Shown: positions 18,765 to 28,928, counted from the stretch's first letter. The stretch: 64,000 nt of DNA from Cordylochernes scorpioides (GCA_030710605.1 CP092868.1:25912399-25976398); one strand, 5' to 3'. Made by a program: numbers and translations. Notes: generated by a model from the sequence alone, not told the origin.

Positions 18765-19655
18765 TGTGCCCGGCTTCACCCGGGTTTTACCCGAGTAAAG
18801 GTTTGTCTAACGAACATTTGTTGAAACAATTCTCTATAAACTTATATATATAAAAAAAAAAGATATTTTACCCGATATGTTTTACCCGAGCAAAGGTTTG
18901 TCTAACGAATCTCTCGATAAAGTGAACATTTTTTCCCGGTCCCTCGAAAAATACTCGATAAGTTGAATAAAATCAATATTAATTGGTACCCGAGTAAAGG
19001 TTTGTCTAACGAACATTTGTTAAAACAATTCTCTATAAACTTATATAAAGAAATAGATATATTTTGATAATTTGAAACTCGTAAATTTGAATCTCTCGAT
19101 AAAGTGATAATTTTTTCCCGGTCCCTGTGTGCCGTGTCATTCTGAATTTTGTCTTTCCTAATTTTCTACATTACAAAATCATCGTTTTATCTAGTGAACA
19201 TTTTTTCCAGTTCCCTTGAAAAATACTCGATAAGGTTGAATAAATTCATGGTCGTTTATGGAAGATGGACGAAGTTCCCGGAGGTCATCTTGGGCAAGCT
19301 CCTGCAAGGCTTTTTTTCTTGTCTACTTGGCACAGCTGTGTCAGCAACTCTGCCCTGATTGGTCGGTGGGTACTCGGACTGTCCATCCGGCCGGCGGCCG
19401 GACGGATCCATTCTCTCGACGGGGTGGGGGCAGACCTAAGCCTATCTCCGTCGCAAGGTGGCGCTGCTTGCGAGTTAAAGCTACAAATCTGCAAATAACT
19501 CTAAGGATATTCAAGAAATTATTTTTCGTAAACCTTTCCGGGGATACACCTAATAATATCCCAAAATTTCACGGCGATTGGATGTATGGTTTTTGAATCC
19601 ATAGAGTACACACACACACACACAGACAGACATTCAATTTTATATATATAGATAT
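18765..19655 (+). mobile_element. ACTAGC-type non-autonomous element
   Basis: Starts ACTAGCAGATGTGCCCGGCT, contains two ~65-bp repeats (AAAGGTTTGTCTAACGAA) and a GC-rich block at 19340-19480, and ends CACACACAGACAGACATTCA with a TATATA tail, like 14920-15728. Overlapping frames over the GC-rich block on both strands are not supported as genes. Confidence 0.5.
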
Positions 19656-19895
19656 ATATCAAATTCCCCCCCCCCCCCCCCCACCCCCTTGAATATACCA
19701 AAATATTTTTTAAAACTTAATTCTGTTGACGTTATGTGGCGTTTGTTGTTGACACACTTTAAAAATGTTATAATACCTTGATAAAGGTTGGTGTTCAGCC
19801 AACTGAAATATTGGTAAAATAAATGATATTTGATCCAATATATGTATTTTTATTTAAACAACAATTTATATATAGAACCAAAAGAGTGAACTTAC

Positions 19896-20031
19896 AATCA
19901 TTATCAGACCCTGCATCAGTCCGGATAAAAGTGGTGGGAGAGGCTCCGTTATAATGCCATCGGAGATGTTGCTGGAGACGATGGGATTTGATTTGCTTAT
20001 CACAGTAAATACAAGTCTCCGTGGACGCCAT
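19896..20031 (-). CDS. possible first exon with C2H2-like finger
   Basis: ATG in the good context AACATGG, then 45 codons and one base before the strong donor GTAAGT. The peptide starts MASTETCIYCDKQIKSH and has Cys-x2-Cys at residues 7 and 10 with His at 22 and 26, a C2H2-like spacing. A family A repeat begins only 38 bp upstream of the ATG, so the promoter is displaced or supplied by the repeat. Its end phase does not fit the exon at 18227, so it is either a separate gene or an alternative start with an unseen exon. Confidence 0.45.
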
Positions 20032-20068
20032 GTTGTTTGTCTTCCTATCACCCACACATGGCGATAAA

Positions 20069-20265
20069 CCACAATTTGGATATTATATAGATTAGAACTA
20101 CAAGAAAATAAGACACCTAATCCAAATAAATTAATAGTGTGTGATGTTTCGGTAACAGAGTTGTTACCATCATCAGACAAAAGAATGATGGTAATAATTC
20201 TGTTACTGAAATGCCACACACTATTAATTTATTTGGATTAGGTGGCTTATTTTCTTGTAGTTTTG
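20069..20265. repeat. PLE-terminus-like repeat (family A/C), inverted pair
   Basis: CACAATTTGGATATTATA, ACAAGAAAATAAGACACCTA and GTGTGTGATGTTTCGGTAAC with the mirror copy on the right. The cleavage triplet is mutated (GAT for GAC in the plus reading). Confidence 0.6.
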
Positions 20266-20326
20266 TAACATGGTATATTACTGGGTTGTGTAACACATAT
20301 TTATATTTTTTACCTATTTCTTCTTC

Positions 20327-20474
20327 TTTTTTATCTCCACTCAATCATATTAGGATATCAAGCCTGTAGAGCTTGTTGATGATGTCTGCTGGGAATGAGT
20401 AGAGATAATCAATGGATGAGTCAATACAGTCAATAATGTGTTTTGGGGGGTTGCAGGTTGAGAATTGCACTTAG
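20327..20474 (-). pseudogene. RNase H LINE, 3' end fragment (minus)
   Basis: TTTTATCTCCACTCAATCAT (reverse of the LINE/SINE G tail) followed by the reverse of the Cys/His segment. It abuts a plus-oriented copy of the same LINE, forming a head-on pair. Confidence 0.55.
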
Positions 20475-21820
20475 TCATGATGTTTGCCTATTTAAAAATC
20501 AACTATGGTAGGGCACATAGCCTATCATTCATAGTTGATATGGGAGAAAGATGCTTCGGCAGTGTGATAAGCCGTAGCTTTTCAGCCATTACACTGAAGG
20601 ATACCATCCAACTAAACAAAAGAGACCTCCTTTGTACCTTCATAATCCAAGGCCAGCAAGAATGGAAATCTACTGCAGCACATGACTGGTACAGAGTAGG
20701 AGGGACAAGCACCAATTCTGTCCTCCCAAGAAAACAGCCGTTCATGATTTCCAGACTTAAGTCTGGAACGGGGCTCTGTTACATTTGCAAGTGCAAAGTC
20801 AAACTGCTTTTCACATGTGTAGACATGTGGTGCACTCATAGTAAAAGCAGTCACCAAGAGCCAAACAGGGATCTGGCATATTTGTAAGTGCAAAGTCGAA
20901 CTGCTTTTCACATGTGTAGACATGTGGTGCACTCATAGTAAAAGCAGTCACCAAGAGCCAAACAGGGCTCTGGCATATTTGTAAGTGCAAAGTCTAACTC
21001 CTTTTCACATGTGTAGACATGGGGTGCACTCATAGTAAAAGCAGTCACCAAGAGCCAAACGGGGCTCTGGCACATTTGTAAGTGCAAAGTCTAACTGCTT
21101 TTCACATGTGTAGACATGTGGTGCACTCATGGTAAAAGCAGTCACCAAGAGCCAAACGGGGCTCTGGCACATTTGTAAGTGCAAAGTCGAACTGCTTTTC
21201 ACATGTGTAGACATGTAGTGCACTCATAGTAAAAGCAGTCACCAAGAGCCAAACGGGGCTCTGGCATATTTGTAAGTGCAAAGTCAAGCTGCTTTTCACA
21301 TGTGTAGACATGTGGTGCACTCATAGTAAAAGCAGTCACCAAGAGCCAAACGGAGCTCTGGCATATTTGTAAGTGCAAAGTCGAACTGCTTTTCACATGT
21401 GTAGACATGTGGTGCACTCATAGTAAACGCAGTCACCAAGAGCCAAACGGGGCTCTGGCATATTTGTAAGTGCAAAGTCGAACTCCTTTTCACATGGGTA
21501 TACATGGGGTGCACTTACAGTAAAAGCAGTTGCCTACTTCTACCTACCATGATTACCATGGCCTGTACCATGTGTACTAGGAATAAGCAAAAAAAAAAAG
21601 ACTTTAAGTCTGGTCATCTATGGACAATGACTTTCTAGAATGGTTGCAAGGTTTTCCCACTATGTACTAAGTACAATTTTTAACCTGCAACCCTAAACCA
21701 CATCATTGAATGATTGACTCATCCATTGATGATTTCTACTTATCTCCAGCAGACACCATCAAAAAGTCTCTCTCTAAAGGCTTGATACCCTTATATGATT
21801 GTTGAGTGTAGATAAGAAAG
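20475..21820 (+). pseudogene. RNase H LINE fragment split by an S1 array
   Basis: 20475-20767 encodes AHSLSFIVDMGER and HDWYRVGG, and 21598-21820 continues with GHLWTM-like sequence and the 3' tail GTGTAGATAAGAAAGAAA. The S1 array at 20767-21597 splits it, with ACTTAAGTCTGG repeated on both sides (one extra T on the right). Confidence 0.6.
20767..21597 (+). repeat. SINE S1 with 97-bp internal tandem array
   Basis: About eight copies of a 97-bp unit (GCACTCATAGTAAAAGCAGT ... CATGTGTAGACATGTGGT), 90-98 percent alike, followed by one normal S1 3' end (CCATGATTACCATGGCCTGT, ACTAGGAATAAGC, A tract). The tRNA-like head is missing. Period, lack of spacers and the SINE content exclude a CRISPR array; the overlapping 72-codon minus frames follow only from the period. 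Confidence 0.85.
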
Positions 21821-22461
21821 AAAAATAGAGTATCTCATCATAATATATTTGCTTTAAAAAATACATTTTAATCATAGAAATATATTATAAAATTGTGTGT
21901 AGAGGGGTGGAGATATTTAGATCAGGTTGGGGTCCTCCTAATACAATCTAGCATAAATTGTTTAAAAGCCATTATGAGAAGTTTGCTATGGTTTGTTTCC
22001 ATTAAAATAGGTTAATCTGCCAGGAATTTTGTACTTTTAATATAGAATCAGATATAAATGAGATTGTAAATATCTCTTTAAAATATTTCAAAAGAAAAAA
22101 TAAAAATTTTATAAATATCTTAGAAAAAAAAAAATTTGACAGGAGCCTTCAATAGAATTTTAAAATGTTATTAAAAGAATTTAAATTATATTTAAAAATT
22201 AAGAACAATTTATTTCTGTCTTTAAAAAATATTTGTACTTATTTTATCTCAGTTTTGAATTTTCAAGCATTTTAAAAAAATTATTCTTTATTAGCGACAT
22301 GGCGTGCCAAAATGTTGCCAAGCTATATATACTCTGAATTTGATTTAATTAAACTTAAATGAAAATAAATTCACAAATATTTACTAACTTATCTATCCCC
22401 AAAACATCAGCTGTTTAAATATATATGAGAAGAGACAATAATAAAAGGAAAAAACGCTCAC
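21821..22461. other. AT-rich intronic DNA
   Basis: No repeat family or exon recognised; A/T tracts throughout. ACATGGCGTGCCAAAATGTTGCC at about 22300 is the only GC-richer patch, next to a TATATATA word, and is not explained. Confidence 0.4.
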
Positions 22462-22527
22462 TTGGTTTAAATCTGCTGTCAGTTTGTTTTTAGCCGCCAC
22501 TATAAACAAATCCACGGAGTTAGAAAA
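22462..22527 (-). CDS. probable exon, host gene 1
   Basis: Acceptor ATTATTTTAG and donor GTGAGC on the minus strand bound exactly 22 codons (FSNSVDLFIVAAKNKLTADL plus two residues), phase 0 on both sides, which fits the exon at 18227-18334. No function assigned. Confidence 0.5.
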
Positions 22528-22890
22528 CTAAAATAATTTTAATTCAATTCTTAGATAAAGGCGAAGAATTTTAAAATTAATTTTATAAATACATTCTTAT
22601 AATACTGAATATATTAATAGTAGAATTTTTTAAAATTTTATTATCTTATTTTAAATAATGAGAATTTTAAAACTATTTTCATTATTTAAAAAGGAATTTC
22701 AATTTCATTTTCAAATTCTGAACGATTCCTTAATGTTTTATTTTTCTAAAGCTCAATTATAGGTTATAATAAATATTTTTTTATAAATATTATGTAGTAA
22801 ATAAGAGGAAAATTAAGAAACCTATATCCAGAATATTTGAAAAAACTATTTACCAATAATTTCTCTATAAACACTTGACAATTGAAGCTT
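22528..22890. other. AT-rich flank of the R1 insertion
   Basis: Nothing but AT-rich sequence; it ends at the left 17-bp target duplication. Confidence 0.4.
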
Positions 22891-22906
22891 TAAGTAGATT
22901 AAACTA

Positions 22907-23329
22907 ATGGAAAATGATATCCATGTTCTGTTTAGCATGAAATCGAACACGCCCCACCACAACATAGTTCTTAGGGTTTCTCCAAAGGTTTACCAGATCC
23001 TTAAAAATATGAATAATAAATTATATACTGACTTTGAACGCTGTTTTGTGGAAGATAAGATTCTGGTAAAACAATGTCAGAAATGCCTTCAATTTAATCC
23101 CAACCATAAATTGGCCGATTGTGATTGTACTAACGTCGAGATATGCAAATTATGCGGCGCGCAAGGAATTCATGACTGTTCAAAAATTTGCAATTGTTAT
23201 AACTGTCTAAAACATCCTAAATTTAGAAACTCGCCGAATCATAGAGCTAATTCCTTGGACTGTCCTCTATACAAAATACAGATAGACAGAATTATCCAAC
23301 GAACGAGATATCATCCAACCGACAATTAG
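22907..23329 (+). pseudogene. R1 LINE ORF1, C-terminal part
   Basis: 140 codons; the first codon is formed across the target-duplication junction, so the true N-terminal part is lost. The C-terminal half has gag-type zinc-knuckle cysteines (QCQKCLQFNPNHKLADC, then EICKLCG and further CxxC/His spacing), as in R1-clade ORF1 nucleic-acid-binding proteins. ORF2 starts 35 bp after the stop. Confidence 0.75.
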
Positions 23330-23364
23330 GCAAATTTCGCAGCTAAGATTTTTGTTTATTTAGT

Positions 23365-24376
23365 TTGAATTTCATGCAGGGAAAAGGAATTAAATGTTTA
23401 CAACAAAATGTAAGAAAATGTATCTTGGCACTGAATGAGCTTCAAGCTTCTATAAAAGACAACCCACCAGATATCATCCTAATACAGGAACCTTATCTGA
23501 TTGATAGAGATGTAATTTTCGATTTGGAATCTCAAATAGTGCATTCTACGACAGATGAACAAATTTACACTGCAACGATCTTTATGAATAAGAGTTTAAA
23601 ATTTAATAAAATCAATAAATTCACAAACTCCTTTTGTACAACCACTTCTTTAAATTCAGCAAAATCAAATACTATTATCGCAAACTTTTATATACATCCA
23701 CATAGATTTAATGACACTCATCGAAAATTTATCCAAGAGCTTCTGGAGACCTACAATCAACAACCTATTATACTATGTGGTGACTTTAATTCTAGACATT
23801 CAGTCTGGTTTGATCCAACAACAAACTCCAATGGTTTCAAATTCCACTCCATCATAGATGAACATAACCTATTTATTCATAATCTTAAGATACCCACCTG
23901 CCGAAATTCTAGCTTTATAGATCTTACGATTTCAAACAAAAAATCAATAAGTTTGGTACAAAACTGGAAGACGACTATATTGACGCACATTTCAGATCAC
24001 GTAGCAATAACCTTTGACATTTATCACAATTTTAACAGGCAAAGGACAGTTCAAAACTCAACATGGAAATTTATAGAAAAAGATGCTGATTGGAAAATAT
24101 TTACCGAAAAAAAATAGCAATACAAGACGTAGATAATATTATCACCATGATAAACCACGCGTCAAACATCAAAGATATTGACAACATGGTAAAGACTCTC
24201 ACACAAATAATTAAAGAGGCAGCTTATCTGTCACTAAATGTCAAGACAAGAAGCGGAAATCATAAAACAAATACATACTGGTGGGATGGGAAGCTGGAGA
24301 AAATGAAAAACGATTTCCACTATATTAGAAATTTGTATTACCGACATGGAAAGGTCCTTGAAAAGACCTATAAATC
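23365..24376 (+). pseudogene. R1 LINE ORF2, endonuclease part (frameshifted)
   Basis: The first frame (23365-24117, 250 codons) carries the APE-type endonuclease: LQQNVRK, IILIQEPYL, ILCGDFNSRHSVW, HISDHVAITF. The catalytic Asn, Glu, Asp and His positions are present. Reading is lost at an A8 run (24107-24114) and continues in another frame to 24376, where the gypsy LTR begins. A single-base homopolymer change could be a sequencing error or a real mutation; the LTR insertion inactivates the element either way. Confidence 0.85.
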
Positions 24377-24532
24377 TGTGCAGAGTATTAGGCTCATAGA
24401 TTGTTGAGCTCTGGAAACCAAAAGGAATAATACTCTGCTAGTGATCTCTTTTGACTTGTATATAAGATATAAAATATAATAGGAAATAAACTAATGCTTA
24501 GTTAATCTTGCCTCGTCTTGGATAACAACACA
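24377..24532 (+). repeat. 5' LTR of gypsy element 1
   Basis: TGTGCAGAG ... AACAACACA, 156 bp, containing TGTATATAAGATATAAA (TATA-like) and AATAAA. It differs from the 3' LTR at one position (G versus A at base 2). Confidence 0.95.
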
Positions 24533-24540
24533 TGGTGGCA

Positions 24541-24760
24541 GCGGTAAACTGAATTCATAAAGAAGGTCGTTGTTCGAAGAAAATTTGAAATTCGACATCA
24601 AGCAAGCTTAGAAGCGGTAAACTGAATTCATAAAGAAGGTCGTTGTTCGAAGAAAATTTGAAATTCGACATCAAGCAAGCTTAGAAGCAGTAAACTGAAT
24701 TCATAAAGAAAGTCGTGTTTTTGAAACTCGACATCAAGCAAACTTTTTGGTAAGTTATAT
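24541..24760 (+). repeat. 73-bp tandem leader repeat in gypsy 1
   Basis: Two identical copies and one partial copy of a 73-bp unit (GCGGTAAACTGAATTCATAA ...) between primer site and gag. Each unit repeats the AGCGGTAAACT following the primer site, which suggests slippage during minus-strand priming. Confidence 0.85.
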
Positions 24761-24783
24761 TATATTATAAATAAATCTTTATA

Positions 24784-25365
24784 ATGTCCCAAAATTATAA
24801 TTGTGTAGCCCCAGAACCTTTTAATTTTTCAAATCCAGGTGATTGGCCAAAATGGATTAGGAGATTTGAACGTTTTAGGCAGGCAAGCGGGTTAATTAAT
24901 AACCCAGAAAATGAGCAAGTTAATATGCTCGTGTACTGCATGGGTGATAATGCAGATGACATTTTGTTGTCATGTAAAATAGCAAGTGACCAACTAGAAA
25001 ATTATAATAAAGTTATTGAATGCTTTGAAAGTCACTTTATTCCAAGACGTAAAATAATTTATGAAAGGGCAAGATTTAATCAAAGATGTCAGCAGGAAGG
25101 GGAAAAGGTGAATGAATTTATCACAGCACTCCATAGCCTAGCTGAGCACTGCAATTTTGGGATGTTACATGATGAGTTGATTAGGGATAGGATAGTTGTT
25201 GGAGTAAGGGATAGAGCATTATCTGAAAGAATGCAACTTGATACAGACTTGACCTTAGTAAAAGCCACACTAATGGCAAAGCAATTAGAAAGTGTCAAAG
25301 AACAGCAGTCTAGCCTTTACCAACAAGATTCTGTAGATCAAATAAAAAAATGCCTAATCATATAA
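24784..25365 (+). CDS. Gag of gypsy 1
   Basis: 193 codons starting MSQNYNCVAPEPFNFSN; the PEPF...W..W...F..FR pattern and the segment ADDIL, then VNEFITALHSLAEHCNFG, are typical of the capsid region of Mag/K02A2.6-type gag proteins. It has no zinc knuckle of its own: that lies at the start of pol in the -1 frame. The ATG is 251 bp after the LTR, beyond the tandem leader repeat. The frame ends 15 bp into pol. Confidence 0.85.
   Translation: MSQNYNCVAPEPFNFSNPGDWPKWIRRFERFRQASGLINNPENEQVNMLVYCMGDNADDILLSCKIASDQLENYNKVIECFESHFIPRRKIIYERARFNQRCQQEGEKVNEFITALHSLAEHCNFGMLHDELIRDRIVVGVRDRALSERMQLDTDLTLVKATLMAKQLESVKEQQSSLYQQDSVDQIKKCLII
25344..25350 (+). promoter_or_regulatory. A AAA AAA -1 frameshift heptamer
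   Basis: Seven A residues in the gag phase ATA AAA AAA, the exact X XXY YYZ arrangement. Slipping back one base moves ribosomes from gag into pol (frames 1 and 0), ahead of the gag stop at 25363. A downstream stimulatory structure was not established. Confidence 0.7.
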
Positions 25366-28300
25366 AAGAAGCAAAAAGGCACGAACCAAAAATAAGACAA
25401 TTCAAGTCAAACCAGTTGGGAGGGTCATCACATGGATGCACCAGGTGTGGCAATTCAAATAATCATGATTGGAAAAATTGTCCAGCAATGAACTCGTATT
25501 GTAGTAAATGCAAGAAAAAGGGCCATTATGCCAAAGTATGTAGATCAGAAGCCATAAATGAAATAAAATCAGAGATAGCTTTTTTGGGATCTATAGAGGA
25601 TAATTCCAAGAAATGGATAGTACCAATTAAGGTAAATAATAGACAAATTAATTTTAAAATTGACACCGGAGCTGATGTCAACGTGCTCCCCCTACAATAT
25701 TATTATCAAAGTTTCCAAAGAATAAAACTGGAAAAATCTGATAAAATATTACAAGGTCCAAATGGAATACCCTTGGAAACAGTTGGAATGATCCACGTAG
25801 AACTTCAAAATAGAGGCCAGCACTTGAACTCGAAAATATACATTGTTGATAAACTAAAGCAGCCACTTCTCTCTGGGGAGACAAGTGAAAAATTAAACAT
25901 TGTGAGAATGATTCAGCAATTATCATCAAATTTTTTAAATCCAAAAAGAGAGTTTCCAGAAATATTTAATGGTTTAGGACATGCTAAAATAAATTACAAA
26001 ATATCCCTACAACCAGAGGCGAAACCATACGCTTTATGCACCCCTAGGAGAGTTCCAATTCCCTTAATGAAACAGGTAAAGGAACAACTTGAAGAGATGA
26101 CCAGGCTAGGAGTCATTGAATCAGTAGAAGAGCCGACTGAGTGGTGTGCGGGAATGGTCGCAGTATCGAAACCAGGAGGAAAAATAAGAATTTGTGTTGA
26201 TTTAACGAAGCTAAATCAGTATATAAGAAGAGAAAATTATCCGCTACCTGCGACAGAGCATATCCTGGGACAGCTGGGAAATGCTTGCTATTTTTCCAAG
26301 CTAGATGCAAATTCTGGATTTTGGCAGTTTGGGTTAGCTAAAGAATCCCAAAAACTAACCACCTTTATAACGCCATTCGGCAGGTTCTTTTTCAAAAGAA
26401 TCCCATTTGGAATAACGTCGGCACCAGAAATCTTTCAAAGAAAGATGACTCAGCTTCTGGGCAAAATAGAAGGGGTTGTATGCTTCATGGATGATATTGT
26501 AGTATACGGATCTTCCTTAGAAGAACATAACGAAAGGGTACGCCAAGTTTTGAAGAAAATCCAAGAAGAAGGGATGACACTCAACCCAGAAAAGTGTCAA
26601 TTTGGAGTTAAAACTGTAAAATTCCTGGGACACACATTGAGTTCAGAAGGCTTATTCATTGACGAAGAAAAGCTCGATGCTATTACAAAAATGGAGGCGC
26701 CTAGATCAACAAAAGAATTGAAGTCTTTCTTAGGCATGGTGAATTATTTAGGAAAATTCATTCCCAACCTTGCGGATAAATTACAACCCTTGAATTCGTT
26801 ACTAAGTACAAAAAACGAGTGGGTTTGGGATGAACCTCAGAAAAAGAGCTTTAACCTGCTGAAACAAGAGTTAGTATCTAGACCTAACCTCGCTTTATTT
26901 GATCCCTCAAGAACGACCATAGTATCGGCTGATGCTTCTTCATTTGGATTAGGTGGGGTTCTAAGACAAGAACAACCTGATGGATCCTTAAAACCTATAG
27001 CTTATGTATCTAGAACACTTTCAGAAACGGAGAAAAGATACAGCCAAATTGAAAAAGAAGGACTGGCTATAGTATGGACTTGTGATCGACTAAAGGATTA
27101 TGTTACAGGTATTAAAATCCATATTGAAACAGATCACAAACCACTGATTGCCATTTTTACGTCCAAATCCTTGGAAGAGATGACTCCCAGACTTCAGCGA
27201 TTAAAAATGAGGATGATGAGGTATTCTTATCAAATAAGTCACATTGCTGGCAAAAAGCAAATAGTGGCTGATATGTTATCAAGGAAGCCTATGTCTAAAC
27301 CACATAAAGATGAATTGGAAGAAGAACTTTCTGCGTACATCCAATCCATTGAATTTCCAGCAACAGAAGAAAGACTTTTGGAGATTTCTAGAAAGCAAAA
27401 GGAAGATTCACTTTGCTCTCAATTGGCTAAATACTGTATGAGTGGATGGCCTAAGAATAAAAGAGAAGTAGATCCAGCACTAAGAGGATACTGGCAATTT
27501 CAGGAGGACCTGACCTATCAGAATGGTCTTCTTCTTAGAGGACAAAGAATTCTAATCCCTAAGTCATTGAGGAAAGATATCCTTGAGAAATTGCACCAAG
27601 GCCATTTTGGGATCAATAAATGCAGATCTAGAGCAAAAGAATCGGTTTGGTGGTTAGGAATTTCCCAAGAGATTGAAAGGATGGTTTCGTCGTGTACAAA
27701 ATGCTTGAAGGAGAGAAAACCCAAGCATGAACCTTTGATGCCCTCAGAATTTCCGATCAGGCCTTGGCAAAAAGTCGGAATGGATCTCTTTTATCTAAAT
27801 GGGAGATGGTATCTAATTGTATGTGATCACTACTCCAGGTACCCAGAAATATCACTTTTACAAAATCTAACTGCTCAAGAAGTAATAAGCTGTCTTAAAT
27901 CTATATTTGCTAGGCATGGAACACCTGAGACTGTGAGAAGCGATAATGGACCACAATTCCAAAAAGTTCTGGGTTCCGAATTTTCAAAATTTTCTAAGGA
28001 ATGGTCTTTCAAACATATCACATCCAGCCCGAAATTCCCTCAAAGCAATGGATTTATTGAAGCAATTATCAAGAATATAAAGCAAAGTTTTAAGAAAGAA
28101 GAAGATTGCTATCTGACTCTTCAAGCATATAGAACGATGCCCCTGGAAAGTGGTTATAGTCCAGCTGAACTATTAATGGGACGACGCCTTAGGACCTCTG
28201 TTCCAGCAATAGAATCATCACTGATGCCAAGGTACTTGGACTCCGAAGCTTTGCAAGAAAGAGAGAAAAGGAGGGTGATCAACCAGAAGCGCCTATATGA

Positions 28301-28757
28301 TAAACGACACGATGTACATAGCTTGCCTCCGCTTCAACAAGGGGACAGCGTTTGGATTAGAGATCAAAGGGTAGAAGGAACAGTTCTTCACAAATCCGAA
28401 GAACCGCGTTCCTATTGGGTACAAACTCCCCAAGGAAAAGTTAGGCGAAACAGACTCCACCTCACACCTCTACCAAAAATGGGAGGTACCATGGATGCTT
28501 CTGAGGAGGGCCAGCGCCAGGAGCAGAGAAATGAGGAGACCCCCACTTCGACATCAACCCGGCTCTCAAGGAGATGCAAGGATGACCAGGAGCAAGAGAC
28601 CGAGGAGGATTGCCCTACACCAGCGGCCTCATCTACAAGAGATGGAAGGATGCAGAGGGACAACCAAGACCAGGATCCAGAGAAGAGCCTCCCTTCAATG
28701 CCAGCCGTGCATACAAGATATGGAAGGGCAGTCAAGATACCGCGAAGGTTCCTGTAA
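25350..28757 (+). CDS. Pol polyprotein of gypsy 1
   Basis: 1135 codons, no stop. In order: two zinc knuckles (CTRCGNSNNHDWKNCP and CSKCKKKGHYAKVC, residues 30-64), aspartic protease (DTGAD at 105), reverse transcriptase (LDANSGFWQ near 319; catalytic FMDD at 379-382), RNase H (D near 527, E near 569, D near 595, D near 641), integrase with HHCC finger (HQGHFG to CTKC, about 749-785) and D..D..E residues near 812, 875 and 904, then a basic tail. The ATG at 25350 is probably not used; expression as a gag-pol fusion by -1 frameshifting is the likelier route. All catalytic residues I looked for are present, so the element is probably autonomous. Confidence 0.92.
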   Translation: MPNHIKEAKRHEPKIRQFKSNQLGGSSHGCTRCGNSNNHDWKNCPAMNSYCSKCKKKGHYAKVCRSEAINEIKSEIAFLGSIEDNSKKWIVPIKVNNRQINFKIDTGADVNVLPLQYYYQSFQRIKLEKSDKILQGPNGIPLETVGMIHVELQNRGQHLNSKIYIVDKLKQPLLSGETSEKLNIVRMIQQLSSNFLNPKREFPEIFNGLGHAKINYKISLQPEAKPYALCTPRRVPIPLMKQVKEQLEEMTRLGVIESVEEPTEWCAGMVAVSKPGGKIRICVDLTKLNQYIRRENYPLPATEHILGQLGNACYFSKLDANSGFWQFGLAKESQKLTTFITPFGRFFFKRIPFGITSAPEIFQRKMTQLLGKIEGVVCFMDDIVVYGSSLEEHNERVRQVLKKIQEEGMTLNPEKCQFGVKTVKFLGHTLSSEGLFIDEEKLDAITKMEAPRSTKELKSFLGMVNYLGKFIPNLADKLQPLNSLLSTKNEWVWDEPQKKSFNLLKQELVSRPNLALFDPSRTTIVSADASSFGLGGVLRQEQPDGSLKPIAYVSRTLSETEKRYSQIEKEGLAIVWTCDRLKDYVTGIKIHIETDHKPLIAIFTSKSLEEMTPRLQRLKMRMMRYSYQISHIAGKKQIVADMLSRKPMSKPHKDELEEELSAYIQSIEFPATEERLLEISRKQKEDSLCSQLAKYCMSGWPKNKREVDPALRGYWQFQEDLTYQNGLLLRGQRILIPKSLRKDILEKLHQGHFGINKCRSRAKESVWWLGISQEIERMVSSCTKCLKERKPKHEPLMPSEFPIRPWQKVGMDLFYLNGRWYLIVCDHYSRYPEISLLQNLTAQEVISCLKSIFARHGTPETVRSDNGPQFQKVLGSEFSKFSKEWSFKHITSSPKFPQSNGFIEAIIKNIKQSFKKEEDCYLTLQAYRTMPLESGYSPAELLMGRRLRTSVPAIESSLMPRYLDSEALQEREKRRVINQKRLYDKRHDVHSLPPLQQGDSVWIRDQRVEGTVLHKSEEPRSYWVQTPQGKVRRNRLHLTPLPKMGGTMDASEEGQRQEQRNEETPTSTSTRLSRRCKDDQEQETEEDCPTPAASSTRDGRMQRDNQDQDPEKSLPSMPAVHTRYGRAVKIPRRFL

Positions 28758-28772
28758 AGTTAAGGGAGGAGA

Positions 28773-28928
28773 TATGCAGAGTATTAGGCTCATAGATTGT
28801 TGAGCTCTGGAAACCAAAAGGAATAATACTCTGCTAGTGATCTCTTTTGACTTGTATATAAGATATAAAATATAATAGGAAATAAACTAATGCTTAGTTA
28901 ATCTTGCCTCGTCTTGGATAACAACACA
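28773..28928 (+). repeat. 3' LTR of gypsy element 1
   Basis: 156 bp, TATGCAGAG ... AACAACACA, identical to the 5' LTR except for base 2. Confidence 0.95.

Larger units (their letters stand above)
24377..28928 (+). mobile_element. intact Ty3/gypsy retrotransposon (Mag/K02A2.6-like)
   Basis: 4552 bp with 156-bp LTRs at both ends and 5-bp target duplication AAATC (24372-24376, 28929-28933). The LTRs differ only at their second base, so the insertion is recent. TGGTGGCAGCGGT right after the 5' LTR matches the 3' end of tRNA-Leu (AAG type) including CCA, so it is the primer site. A purine-rich GGGAGGAGA precedes the 3' LTR. Gag and pol frames are uninterrupted. It lies in R1 ORF2. Confidence 0.95.

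Noticed and set aside
19258-19596. Overlapping frames on both strands in a GC-rich block
   Set aside because: Inside a non-autonomous element; openness on both strands follows from base composition.
20465-20887. 140-codon frame
   Set aside because: Composite of LINE remnant and SINE S1; not a single gene.
20767-21540. CRISPR-like regular array
   Set aside because: Units of 97 bp are contiguous without variable spacers, consist of SINE S1 sequence, and the genome is eukaryotic.
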